Below the pieces are notes generated by a model. That model was given only the letters and a program-made list of their open reading frames with translations. It did no database searches and was not told the origin of the DNA. Below are positions 1 to 6,567 of a stretch of DNA of 34,889 nucleotides, in pieces. The position numbers were made by a program, and so were the translations under genes. Positions within the stretch are counted from its first letter, which is position 1. Each line of letters opens with the position of its first letter. Origin of the DNA: Bacteroidales bacterium (GTDB taxonomy: Bacteria; Bacteroidota; Bacteroidia; Bacteroidales; P3); the NCBI GenBank assembly GCA_017501495.1, contig JAFVWV010000176.1, forward strand, positions 1 to 34,889, read 5' to 3'.

Positions 1-49
1 GCTGTTCATCTTCATCTCGGTGCTCTACTTCACCTCGAAGATGAACAGC
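1..49. repeat. Fold-back inverted repeat at the contig end (probable artefact)
   Basis: Bases 1-13 (GCTGTTCATCTTC) are the exact reverse complement of bases 37-49, with 23 bases between. Read on the plus strand, bases 2-40 encode LFIFISVLYFTSK. That is what an LptG protein should show right after the NLYSP segment that is encoded on the minus strand from base 258 down to about 37. The same gene therefore runs out on the minus strand and returns on the plus strand, and the first 36 bases are joined in the wrong orientation. A snap-back during amplification or assembly at the short CATCTTC/GAAGATG match explains this better than biology does. Confidence 0.8.
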
Positions 50-258
50 GGGCTGTAGAGGTTGACGATGCCGGGTATGAAGTTGAAGTAGTAGTCGGTC
101 ACCACCATCCAGAAGGTGGCGTGGTGGCTGAGGAAGTTGTCGAGCTTCTCGCTGACGTCGAAGGTGATGATGATGACTATGATAAGCGCCAAGGCCAACA
201 GGAAGGTCTTGATGTATTTGAGCAGTATGTATCTGTCGAGTCGGTAGTAGCGCATCAA
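25..258 (-). CDS. lptG: LptF/LptG-family (YjgP/YjgQ) LPS export permease, 5' part only
   Basis: This is the amino-terminal part of an inner-membrane permease of the lipopolysaccharide transporter LptBFG, which extracts LPS from the inner membrane. Visible are the start (MMRYYRLDRYI), a first membrane helix around residues 17-34 (LLALALIIVIIITF) and the segment DYYFNFIPGIVNLYSPLFIF, which resembles Bacteroidetes LptG. True coding ends near base 37; the last three codons and the TAG at 25-27 come from the fold-back at the contig end. The gene lies downstream of mutA on the same strand, separated by a decamer repeat array. F and G paralogues are hard to tell apart from 74 residues; the pattern fits G best. 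Confidence 0.8.
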   Translation of the reverse strand: MMRYYRLDRYILLKYIKTFLLALALIIVIIITFDVSEKLDNFLSHHATFWMVVTDYYFNFIPGIVNLYSPLFIFEVK

Positions 259-288
259 TCGTCTTTCGGTGTAGGTTGTTTTAAGTTG

Positions 289-381
289 TCCTGGGAGGCC
301 CTATGAAGTCTTAGGAAGCCTTAGGACAACCTTGGATAACCCAGGATGACCTAAGGCTTCTTATGGCTTTCCTTCTAAGCC
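289..381. repeat. Degenerate 10-bp tandem repeat array (array A)
   Basis: From about 291 to 370 the spacer between mutA and lptG is built of 10-bp units with a conserved GG: the pair recurs at 294, 314, 324, 334, 344, 355 and 365, with only one 11-bp step. The consensus is about YTAGGANNNC (for example TTAGGAAGCC and CCAGGATGAC). Towards the right the units become inverted: 314-325 is nearly the reverse complement of 350-361, so a hairpin with an arm of about 12-16 bp can form. No gene is seen here. Function unknown. Confidence 0.7.
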
Positions 382-394
382 TCTCTTGATACCA

Positions 395-2251
395 TTACAG
401 CAGTTTTTTCTGGAAGTTGGTGAGGCTTTCGAGGACGTTGGTCTTGACGTGGATGAATTCGTCGACGCCGTAGCTCTTGTAGGTCTCGACCATCTCTTTC
501 GGGAAACCGGCGAGCACGATGCTCTTCACCTTGCCGCGGAGCAGGTCGCATGCGGGTTTGGTGAGGTCGGCGTATTCGTCGTCGCTCGAGCAGAGCACCA
601 CGACTTCGGCGCCGCTTTCGAGGGCAGCCTTGGCGCCTTCTTCGGGTGTGGCGAAGCCGGGGTTGTCAATGATTTCGTAGCCTGCCACGCCGAAGAAGTT
701 GGTGGCGAAGCCTGCGCGAGCCTTGCGCATGGTGAGGTCGCCGTAGGTGAGCAGGAAGACGCGCGGGCGGTGGCTGCTGCGCTCGGTCTGCAGGCGCAGT
801 GCCTCGAAGGCTTCGGCGCCGCGGTAGGGCTTGAGGGTGCGCACCTCGGTGCCGCTCTCGGCGCACTGGCAGCCGCATCCGGTGTGCTCTATCTTCTCGC
901 CCATCTTCTCGAGCAGGTTGGGGTATTGGTTGGTGCCGACGATGGTGGTCTTGCGGGTGGCTATGTCGAGGTCGCGCTGGCGGGCAGTGGCCTCTACCTC
1001 GTCCTGCACCAGTCCGGCGCGGAGGGCTTTGCACATGCCGCCGGCCTGTTCCACTTTGAGGAAGTGCTCCCAGGCGCCGCGGGCTATCTGGTCGGTGAGG
1101 TTCTCGATGTAGTAGCTGCCGGCTGCGGGGTCGACGATTTTGTCGAGGTAGCTCTCTTCTTTGAGCAGCAGCTGCTGGTTGCGGGCGATGCGGTAGCCGA
1201 AGTCGTCGGCCTCTTTGTAGGCACCGTCGAAAGGCAGCACCGAGATGGAGTCGGCACCGGCCACGGCACTCGACATGGCCTCGGTGGTGGAGCGCAGCAT
1301 GTTGACGTAGGGGTCGTAGACCGACTGGTTCCAGCGCGAGGTGGTGGCGTTGATGAAGAGTTTGTAGGGGCAGTCGCATTCGGGCTTGTATTGCTCGACG
1401 ATTTTGCTCCAGAGCAGTCGTGCGGCGCGTATTTTGGCAATCTCCATGAAGTAGGTGCTGCCCACGCCGACGTTGAGCACCACCGAGCGGCCGGCGTGCT
1501 CCATCTTGCAGCCGAGGTCGGTCAGACGGCTCACCATCTCGTTGGCGGCGGCCAGGCTGAAACCGAGTTCCTGCACGATGTTGGCTCCGGCGTTGTGCAG
1601 CTGCTGGCCGTTGATGGTCAGCACGCGGAATTTGGGCAGCGCCTCGTGGGCGTATTCGACGAGCTCTTTGGCCATCTGCATGTCGCCTTCCTCGCCGCGG
1701 TGGAAGCGGCCGTGGTTCAGGGCGTAGCGGAAGGGGTCGAAGTCGACGGAGCCGCAGAGCTCCTCGGGCTTGTAGCCTTCGCGTTTGGCGTATTCGACGT
1801 AGAGGCGGAGCAGCTGCAGGTAGTCGGTGCTGCAGAGGAAGTTGATGCTCACGGCGTTGATGTAGATGCCACGGAAGAGGACGGCCATGTCGTCGACGCT
1901 GGCTATCTGCTTGGCGCAGAGGCCGAGCGAGGTGGCACCGCGGCTGACGGCGTCGAGGGCTATGCGGTTGGCCTCGGCCGGGTCGGCCACGTGGATGTCC
2001 TGGCGCACCTCCCACACGTTGTCGGCGGTGTGTTTGCCGCGGGTGTAGGGCTCCTGGCCGGGGTTGCTGTCGAGGTATTCGAGGCCTTCGAGGTCTTCGG
2101 CACGGTAGTAGGGCTTCACCTTGAAGCCTTCGATGGTGCGCCACACGAGCTTCTTCTCGTAGTCGGCTCCTTTGAGGTCTTTTTTGATCACTTCTTCCCA
2201 TTTCTCGGTCGAGACTGGGGGGAATTCGCTGAACAACTTGTTGTCTTCCAT
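395..2251 (-). CDS. mutA: Methylmalonyl-CoA mutase small subunit
   Basis: Small (beta) subunit of the heterodimeric, B12-dependent methylmalonyl-CoA mutase, which interconverts succinyl-CoA and (R)-methylmalonyl-CoA in the succinate-propionate pathway of Bacteroidales. The 618-residue product has the usual family length. The start EDNKLFSEFPPVSTEKWEE and the following DLKGADYEKKLVWRT are typical. An acyl-CoA mutase TIM-barrel fills roughly the first 450 residues. A B12-binding-like domain follows (RPRVFLLTYGDLTMRKARA to the C terminus); it lacks the DxHxxG cobalamin-ligand motif, as expected for the non-catalytic subunit. The ATG at 2251 is the first in frame after a good promoter. The catalytic subunit gene mutB, commonly the next gene, is absent; array A and lptG follow instead. 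Confidence 0.95.
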   Translation of the reverse strand: MEDNKLFSEFPPVSTEKWEEVIKKDLKGADYEKKLVWRTIEGFKVKPYYRAEDLEGLEYLDSNPGQEPYTRGKHTADNVWEVRQDIHVADPAEANRIALDAVSRGATSLGLCAKQIASVDDMAVLFRGIYINAVSINFLCSTDYLQLLRLYVEYAKREGYKPEELCGSVDFDPFRYALNHGRFHRGEEGDMQMAKELVEYAHEALPKFRVLTINGQQLHNAGANIVQELGFSLAAANEMVSRLTDLGCKMEHAGRSVVLNVGVGSTYFMEIAKIRAARLLWSKIVEQYKPECDCPYKLFINATTSRWNQSVYDPYVNMLRSTTEAMSSAVAGADSISVLPFDGAYKEADDFGYRIARNQQLLLKEESYLDKIVDPAAGSYYIENLTDQIARGAWEHFLKVEQAGGMCKALRAGLVQDEVEATARQRDLDIATRKTTIVGTNQYPNLLEKMGEKIEHTGCGCQCAESGTEVRTLKPYRGAEAFEALRLQTERSSHRPRVFLLTYGDLTMRKARAGFATNFFGVAGYEIIDNPGFATPEEGAKAALESGAEVVVLCSSDDEYADLTKPACDLLRGKVKSIVLAGFPKEMVETYKSYGVDEFIHVKTNVLESLTNFQKKLL

Positions 2252-2288
2252 TATATTGTATCGTTTGTTGTTTTAGTCGTGTAAAGTG

Positions 2289-2319
2289 CAAAGATAATAA
2301 TTTTATTTATTTCCTCAAA
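2289..2319 (-). promoter_or_regulatory. mutA promoter (-33 TTTG, -7 TATCTTTG)
   Basis: On the minus strand TTTG (2319-2316) is followed after 19 bases by TATCTTTG (2296-2289), an exact Bacteroidetes sigma-ABfr promoter with canonical spacing. The predicted leader to the mutA ATG is short and A+T-rich. I recognise no cobalamin riboswitch in it. Confidence 0.75.
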
Positions 2320-2377
2320 AAAATATTTTCGTCAGGTCTGAATCCGGGTGCCGTCGGGTAGCCTACCGGTTCGGCCG

Positions 2378-2466
2378 TTGTACAGTACTTGTACAGTACT
2401 TGTACAGTATATGTACGCTTTATAAACGTACAAGTACTGTACAAGTAGCGTACATATAGCGTACAA
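2378..2466. repeat. 11-bp tandem repeats that invert midway (array B)
   Basis: The unit TTGTACAGTAC occurs at 2378-2388 and 2389-2399, and with one change at 2400-2410, followed by a part unit. After a short A+T-rich centre the reverse complement GTACTGTACAA lies at 2434-2444, flanked by GTACAA before it and the variants GTAGCGTACAT and ATAGCGTACAA after it. The whole forms an 89-bp dyad of about 3.5 plus 3.5 units with a period of one helical turn. It lies between the divergent genes mutA and addA, about 120 bp upstream of the addA -7 box, so it is not a gene-end terminator. The rest of this spacer (2252-2622) shows only the two promoters. Confidence 0.9.
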
Positions 2467-2588
2467 CGAGGCTCCAGGTGCCTTTTGATGATGCTGCAAG
2501 ATATTGAAAACGCGGATGTTGAAAAATAGGGGGTCGTTTTTTTGAGGCTCTTTTTCCGGCATGTGGAGCGCGAATGGATATTTTTTTG

Positions 2589-2596
2589 TATCTTTG
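2589..2596 (+). promoter_or_regulatory. Predicted -7 box of the addA-like gene
   Basis: TATCTTTG followed by CA matches the Bacteroidetes -7 consensus TAnnTTTG and lies 26 bases before the ATG at 2623. It sits downstream of the longest possible start of this reading frame (2542), which argues for the ATG at 2623. A -33 box is not clear. Confidence 0.6.
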
Positions 2597-2622
2597 CAGC
2601 CGATTTCGACACAGCACTGTCT

Positions 2623-5600
2623 ATGCATCAACCGTTCATAATATGCAATGCGTCGGCCGGTTCGGGCAAGACCTTCACCCTCGTCAAGGAATACCTCAAG
2701 ATGGCCTTTGCGGGCGGCGAGGCCGAGGTCGACCGCCGTTTCCGCTCCATACTGGCCATCACCTTCACCAACAAGGCCGCGGGCGAGATGAAGGCCCGCA
2801 TCATGCGCGAGCTCGACAGCATCGGGTCGGGCAGCCTCGACCCGCAGGGGGGCGACATGGCTTCGGCCATACTGCGCGAGATGCCTGGCCTCAAGGCCGA
2901 CAGCCTGGCCCGCATGGCTCGGCGGCTGCACAGCGTCATCCTGCATCACTACACCGACCTCTCGGTCAGCACGATAGATAGCTTCATGCACCGTATTGTG
3001 CGCACCTTCGCCCACGACCTGGGACTGCCGATGAATTTCGACGTGGCCATCGACCAGCAGCGGCTGATCGACGACGCCGTGGCGGCCCTCATGTCGCTCG
3101 CCGGCACCGAGGGACAGCAGGAACTCACCTCCCTGCTGCAGGCTTTCGCCGACAGTCGCATGGAGGACGACAAGGGCTACAATATCGAGCTTCTCATGGC
3201 CCGGCTGGCCCGGCAGCTCTTCCGTGAAGACGTCGAAGAGCATCTGGAGGGGCTCGGCAAGCTTTCGCTCGGCGATTTCGACGAGCTGCACCGGCGCTAT
3301 ACCGCCGAGGTGCGCCGGTTCAAAACCCAGGTGGCCGCAGCCGGTGCCGAGATGATAGACCTGCTGCACGGAGCCGGCCTCGACGAGAGCGTCTGCAGCT
3401 ACGGCCGCAAGGGGTTCTACGGCTACTTCTGCAAGCTGCGCGACGGCATCGTGGCCGAGCCCTCGTCCTCGGCCCGTACGGTGGCCGCCTTCGAGGGGCA
3501 GAAGTTTGTCGGCGCCAAGGCGTCGGCCATGGAAAAAGCCGCCGCCGCGGCCGCGGCTCCGGCGCTGACGGCTAAGTATGGCGAAATCAAAGCCCTCTTC
3601 GACGCAGGGTGGGTGCGCTACAACACCAACCGGGCGCTGCTCGGCAACCTCTACTCGATGGCCTTGCTCAGCATCCTCAACCGCGAGATGATGTCTGTGA
3701 GCCGCGACAACGAGGTGGTCCACCTCAGCCTCTTCAACCGTTTGATCAACCGCGTGGTGCAGGAAGAGGGCAACCAGGCACCGTTCATCTACGAGCGCCT
3801 CGGCAACCGCTATCGACACTTTCTGATCGACGAATTCCAGGACACCTCGGTCAAGCAGTGGCACAACCTCGTGCCGCTGATAGAGAACGGCGTGGCGCAA
3901 GGCGCCGAGTCGCTGGTGGTGGGCGACGGCAAACAGGCCATCTACCGCTTCCGCCAAGGCGACGTGCGCCAGTTCGCCGCCCTGCCGCGCGTCGAGGGCA
4001 TGACCGGCCACGGCCAGACCCTCGGCCTCGACGGCAACTACCGCTTCGAACAGCTCAAAACCAACTACCGCACCGGGCGCGCCATCATCGACTTCAACAA
4101 CCGCTTCTTCTCATGGCTGGCAGGCGGCGTCTATGCCGACAACCCGCTCGTGCAGCAGCTCTACGTCGGCGGCGGGCGGCAGGGCGACGAAGCCCTGCGC
4201 CAGGAGTGCGCCAAGAGTTTCGACGGCTATGTGGGCCTCAACTTTGTAGGCAAGGCCGAGGCCGGCGACACCGACGTGCACGAAGCCATCTACCGCCGCA
4301 TACTGCAGACCATCGAAATGCTCGTCGGCGAGCGTGGCTACCGCTACGGCCAGATCTACATCCTGGCCCGCAGCAACGCCTCCCTCTCGGCCATCAGCGA
4401 CTACCTCCTGCAGCACAGCGGGGTGCCGCAGACCTCGACCGAATCGTTCTACCTGCGCGAGAGCCATGCCGTCATGGCGCTGGTGGCCGTGCTGAGGCTT
4501 GTCCACAACCGTGCCGACCGCGTGGCGCAGGCCGACCTCGACTATCGCCTGCAGGTGCTCGGCATCGGCGCGCAGGTCGACCTCGACGCGCTGTCGTCGC
4601 TCGACATTTACGACCTCTGCGAAGAAGCCGTCCGCCAGCTGCACCTCGACGACATCGACAAGCCCTACGTCGCCTCGCTGCTCAACCGCGTGGCAGCCTT
4701 CGCCGCCCGCCACCGCCAGAACGTCGGCGACTTCCTCGAATGGTTCGATGAGCAGCCGACGCTCTCGGCGGCCTCGTCTGACGGCATCGACGCCGTGCAG
4801 CTGCTCACCATCCATAAAGCCAAGGGCCTGGAGGCCCCGGTGGTCATCTGCCCGCTCTTCTACGGACGCGAATATCCGGCCGAGATGTGGGTCGACGTGC
4901 CCGGCGGCGACGGCAAGCAGCTGCCCACGGCCTACGTCAGCCTCGACGCCACCGAGCCCACCGCCTTCGAGCCCCAGCGCCTCGAAGAGCAGATGCTCAG
5001 CGAGGTCGACGACCTCAACGTGCTTTACGTCGCGCTCACGCGTCCGATAGAGCAATTGTATGTCTTCTCGCCCGACCCGCACGACATCAAGACGCCGCGC
5101 GACCGCGACCTGCGCTATCCCGCATTGCTGCGGGCCTTCGCCGACAGCGAAGGCCTCGAATTCGGCGACCCCCGCCTCTGCAGCCTGCAGGGCGCCAAGG
5201 AACGAAAAAAAGAAACCGTAGGCGTCGGCTCGCTCGCCTTCAGCGACTGGACCGAACGCGTCAGGGTGGCTTCGCCGTCGGAGAAAGCCCTCGAGCCGCT
5301 GATGGAAGAGAGGGTGCGCTTCGGCATCTATGCCCACGACCTTATGGCCGGTGTGCTTCATGCCGACGATGCCGCCGACGCCATGCGCCGCTTCGCCGCG
5401 CGCCAGCCCCTCGCCGACGATGAGCGCCGCCGCCTCGAACAGCTGCTGCAGGGCGTGCTGGCCAACCCCGACGCCGCCCGCTTCTTCGACAGCCGCTACG
5501 ATGTGCGCAACGAATGCGAGATAATGATCGACGGCCGGCAGATGCGCCCCGACCGCGTCGTGATGGCCGACGGCCAGACGTGGGTCGTCGACTTCAAGAC

Positions 5601-5733
5601 TGGCCACCCTATGCCGAAATACGAAGAGCAGCTGCGGCAATACTGCCAGGCCATCGGACGCATGGGCTACCCCGACCCGTCGGGCTACATCATCTACCTA
5701 CAACCGGAAGTGAAAGTGGTCAGGATGTGCTGA
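2623..5733 (+). CDS. addA: UvrD/RecB-type helicase with C-terminal PD-(D/E)XK nuclease (AddA-like)
   Basis: Predicted ATP-dependent DNA helicase-nuclease for double-strand-break end processing, similar to AddA/RecB, 1,036 residues from the ATG at 2623. Superfamily 1 motifs appear in order: Walker A ASAGSGKT (residues 10-17), motif II LIDEFQDTS (about 400), motif III GDGKQAIYRFRQGD (about 433), NYRTGR, motif V LLTIHKAKGLEAP (about 727) and motif VI LYVALTRP (about 802). Near the C terminus RPDRVVMADGQTWVVDFKTG followed by YEEQLRQY is the RecB-family nuclease core with metal-binding Asp and catalytic Lys. The frame is open back to 2542, but that start precedes the promoter. A partner AddB gene is not adjacent, so the complex it belongs to is inferred; it could equally be named a UvrD-helicase domain protein. 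Confidence 0.85.
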   Translation: MHQPFIICNASAGSGKTFTLVKEYLKMAFAGGEAEVDRRFRSILAITFTNKAAGEMKARIMRELDSIGSGSLDPQGGDMASAILREMPGLKADSLARMARRLHSVILHHYTDLSVSTIDSFMHRIVRTFAHDLGLPMNFDVAIDQQRLIDDAVAALMSLAGTEGQQELTSLLQAFADSRMEDDKGYNIELLMARLARQLFREDVEEHLEGLGKLSLGDFDELHRRYTAEVRRFKTQVAAAGAEMIDLLHGAGLDESVCSYGRKGFYGYFCKLRDGIVAEPSSSARTVAAFEGQKFVGAKASAMEKAAAAAAAPALTAKYGEIKALFDAGWVRYNTNRALLGNLYSMALLSILNREMMSVSRDNEVVHLSLFNRLINRVVQEEGNQAPFIYERLGNRYRHFLIDEFQDTSVKQWHNLVPLIENGVAQGAESLVVGDGKQAIYRFRQGDVRQFAALPRVEGMTGHGQTLGLDGNYRFEQLKTNYRTGRAIIDFNNRFFSWLAGGVYADNPLVQQLYVGGGRQGDEALRQECAKSFDGYVGLNFVGKAEAGDTDVHEAIYRRILQTIEMLVGERGYRYGQIYILARSNASLSAISDYLLQHSGVPQTSTESFYLRESHAVMALVAVLRLVHNRADRVAQADLDYRLQVLGIGAQVDLDALSSLDIYDLCEEAVRQLHLDDIDKPYVASLLNRVAAFAARHRQNVGDFLEWFDEQPTLSAASSDGIDAVQLLTIHKAKGLEAPVVICPLFYGREYPAEMWVDVPGGDGKQLPTAYVSLDATEPTAFEPQRLEEQMLSEVDDLNVLYVALTRPIEQLYVFSPDPHDIKTPRDRDLRYPALLRAFADSEGLEFGDPRLCSLQGAKERKKETVGVGSLAFSDWTERVRVASPSEKALEPLMEERVRFGIYAHDLMAGVLHADDAADAMRRFAARQPLADDERRRLEQLLQGVLANPDAARFFDSRYDVRNECEIMIDGRQMRPDRVVMADGQTWVVDFKTGHPMPKYEEQLRQYCQAIGRMGYPDPSGYIIYLQPEVKVVRMC

Positions 5734-5777
5734 AAACGAAACATGCAAATGTTAAAATATGTTTTTTTTCACAATCT

Positions 5778-5811
5778 TTTGTTGGTAATTTGATTTTTTT
5801 TCGTAATTTAG
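5778..5811 (+). promoter_or_regulatory. Predicted promoter of tonB
   Basis: TTTG at 5778-5781 is followed after 22 bases by TAATTTAG at 5804-5811 (one mismatch to TAnnTTTG). A second TTTG at 5789-5792 lies only 11 bases before the -7 box. The leader up to the ATG at 5875 is A-rich, as is usual in this phylum. Confidence 0.5.
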
Positions 5812-5874
5812 CGGCGTGAAACAAAGGGTGCAGAATACCCTCGAAAATGAAATAAACGACTAAAAAATAACGAT

Positions 5875-6564
5875 ATGGAACTGAAGAAAAATCCGAAGGC
5901 CGACCTTGAAAAGCGTCGCGGACTCTACCTCGAGATAGGTCTCGTGGTGATTATGGCCGTCGCGTTGGTTGCCTTCGAGTGGAAGAGCTACGACCAAGAG
6001 CAGGTTGAGGTGGTGCAGCGCACCGCCGACGACGAGGTCGAGGATGTCATCATCCAGACCCAGCAGGAAGAACTGCCTCCCCCTCCGCCACCCGAGCAGC
6101 CCGAGGTGACCACTGAACTTAACGTCATTGAAGACGATGCCGAGTCGGAGAATGAGGTCGATATGAGCTCCTTCCAGCGTCAGGAAGAGGCCACCAACAT
6201 CGAGATCACTCCCGTCAAGATCGAGGAAGAAGAGGAAGAGGACGAACAGGAAATCTTCCAGGTTGTGGAGAACGACCCTGAATTCCCCGGCGGCGTCGAG
6301 GCTATGTACAAGTACCTTGCACAGAACATCAAGTATCCGCAGCTGGCCCGCGAGAACAACATCACCGGCAAGGTGTATGTCGAGTTCGTTGTCGAGAAAG
6401 ACGGCTCGGTGAGCAACGTCAAGGTGCTCCGCGACATCGGCGGCGGTTGCGGCCAGGAGGCTGTCCGCGTGGTCAAATCCATGCCCAAGTGGAGCCCCGG
6501 AAAGCAGCGCGGCAAGGCTGTCCGTGTGCAGTACAGACTCCCGGTCAACTTCAACCTGCGCTAA
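5875..6564 (+). CDS. tonB: TonB-like energy transducer
   Basis: Periplasm-spanning protein that passes proton-motive force from ExbB/ExbD to TonB-dependent outer-membrane receptors. The 229 residues have the classic order: a short basic cytoplasmic start, one membrane anchor (about 18-36, YLEIGLVVIMAVALVAFEW), a proline stretch (PPPPPP, 68-73), an acidic linker with a run of Glu, and a C-terminal TonB domain (about 130-229: FPGGVEAMYKYLAQNIKYP, GKVYVEFVVEKDGSV, WSPGKQRGKAV). The gene has its own promoter and is followed after 3 bp by an ABC-F gene, so the two are probably co-transcribed. exbB and exbD are not in view. Confidence 0.95.
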   Translation: MELKKNPKADLEKRRGLYLEIGLVVIMAVALVAFEWKSYDQEQVEVVQRTADDEVEDVIIQTQQEELPPPPPPEQPEVTTELNVIEDDAESENEVDMSSFQRQEEATNIEITPVKIEEEEEEDEQEIFQVVENDPEFPGGVEAMYKYLAQNIKYPQLARENNITGKVYVEFVVEKDGSVSNVKVLRDIGGGCGQEAVRVVKSMPKWSPGKQRGKAVRVQYRLPVNFNLR

Positions 6565-6567
6565 TCC

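Noticed and set aside
386..2284. Long plus-strand open frame of 632 codons opposite mutA
   Set aside because: It is the complement of a well-recognised G+C-rich gene; its translation is low-complexity Ala/Val/Gly/Glu with no family features.
2252..2288. Cobalamin riboswitch before mutA
   Set aside because: The leader is under 40 bases and A+T-rich, with no B12-box-like sequence.
2378..2466. CRISPR array
   Set aside because: The units are 11 bp with no spacers between them, half are inverted, and no cas genes are present.
2378..2466. Array B as an intrinsic terminator
   Set aside because: It lies between divergent gene starts and is not followed by a T-run on either strand.
2542..2622. 27-residue N-terminal extension of the addA-like helicase
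   Set aside because: The extension begins upstream of the predicted -7 box at 2589, and the conserved Walker A region follows directly after the ATG at 2623.
2332..4011. Minus-strand open frame of 559 codons opposite the addA-like gene
   Set aside because: It mirrors the codon bias of the helicase gene, shows no known motif and runs through array B.
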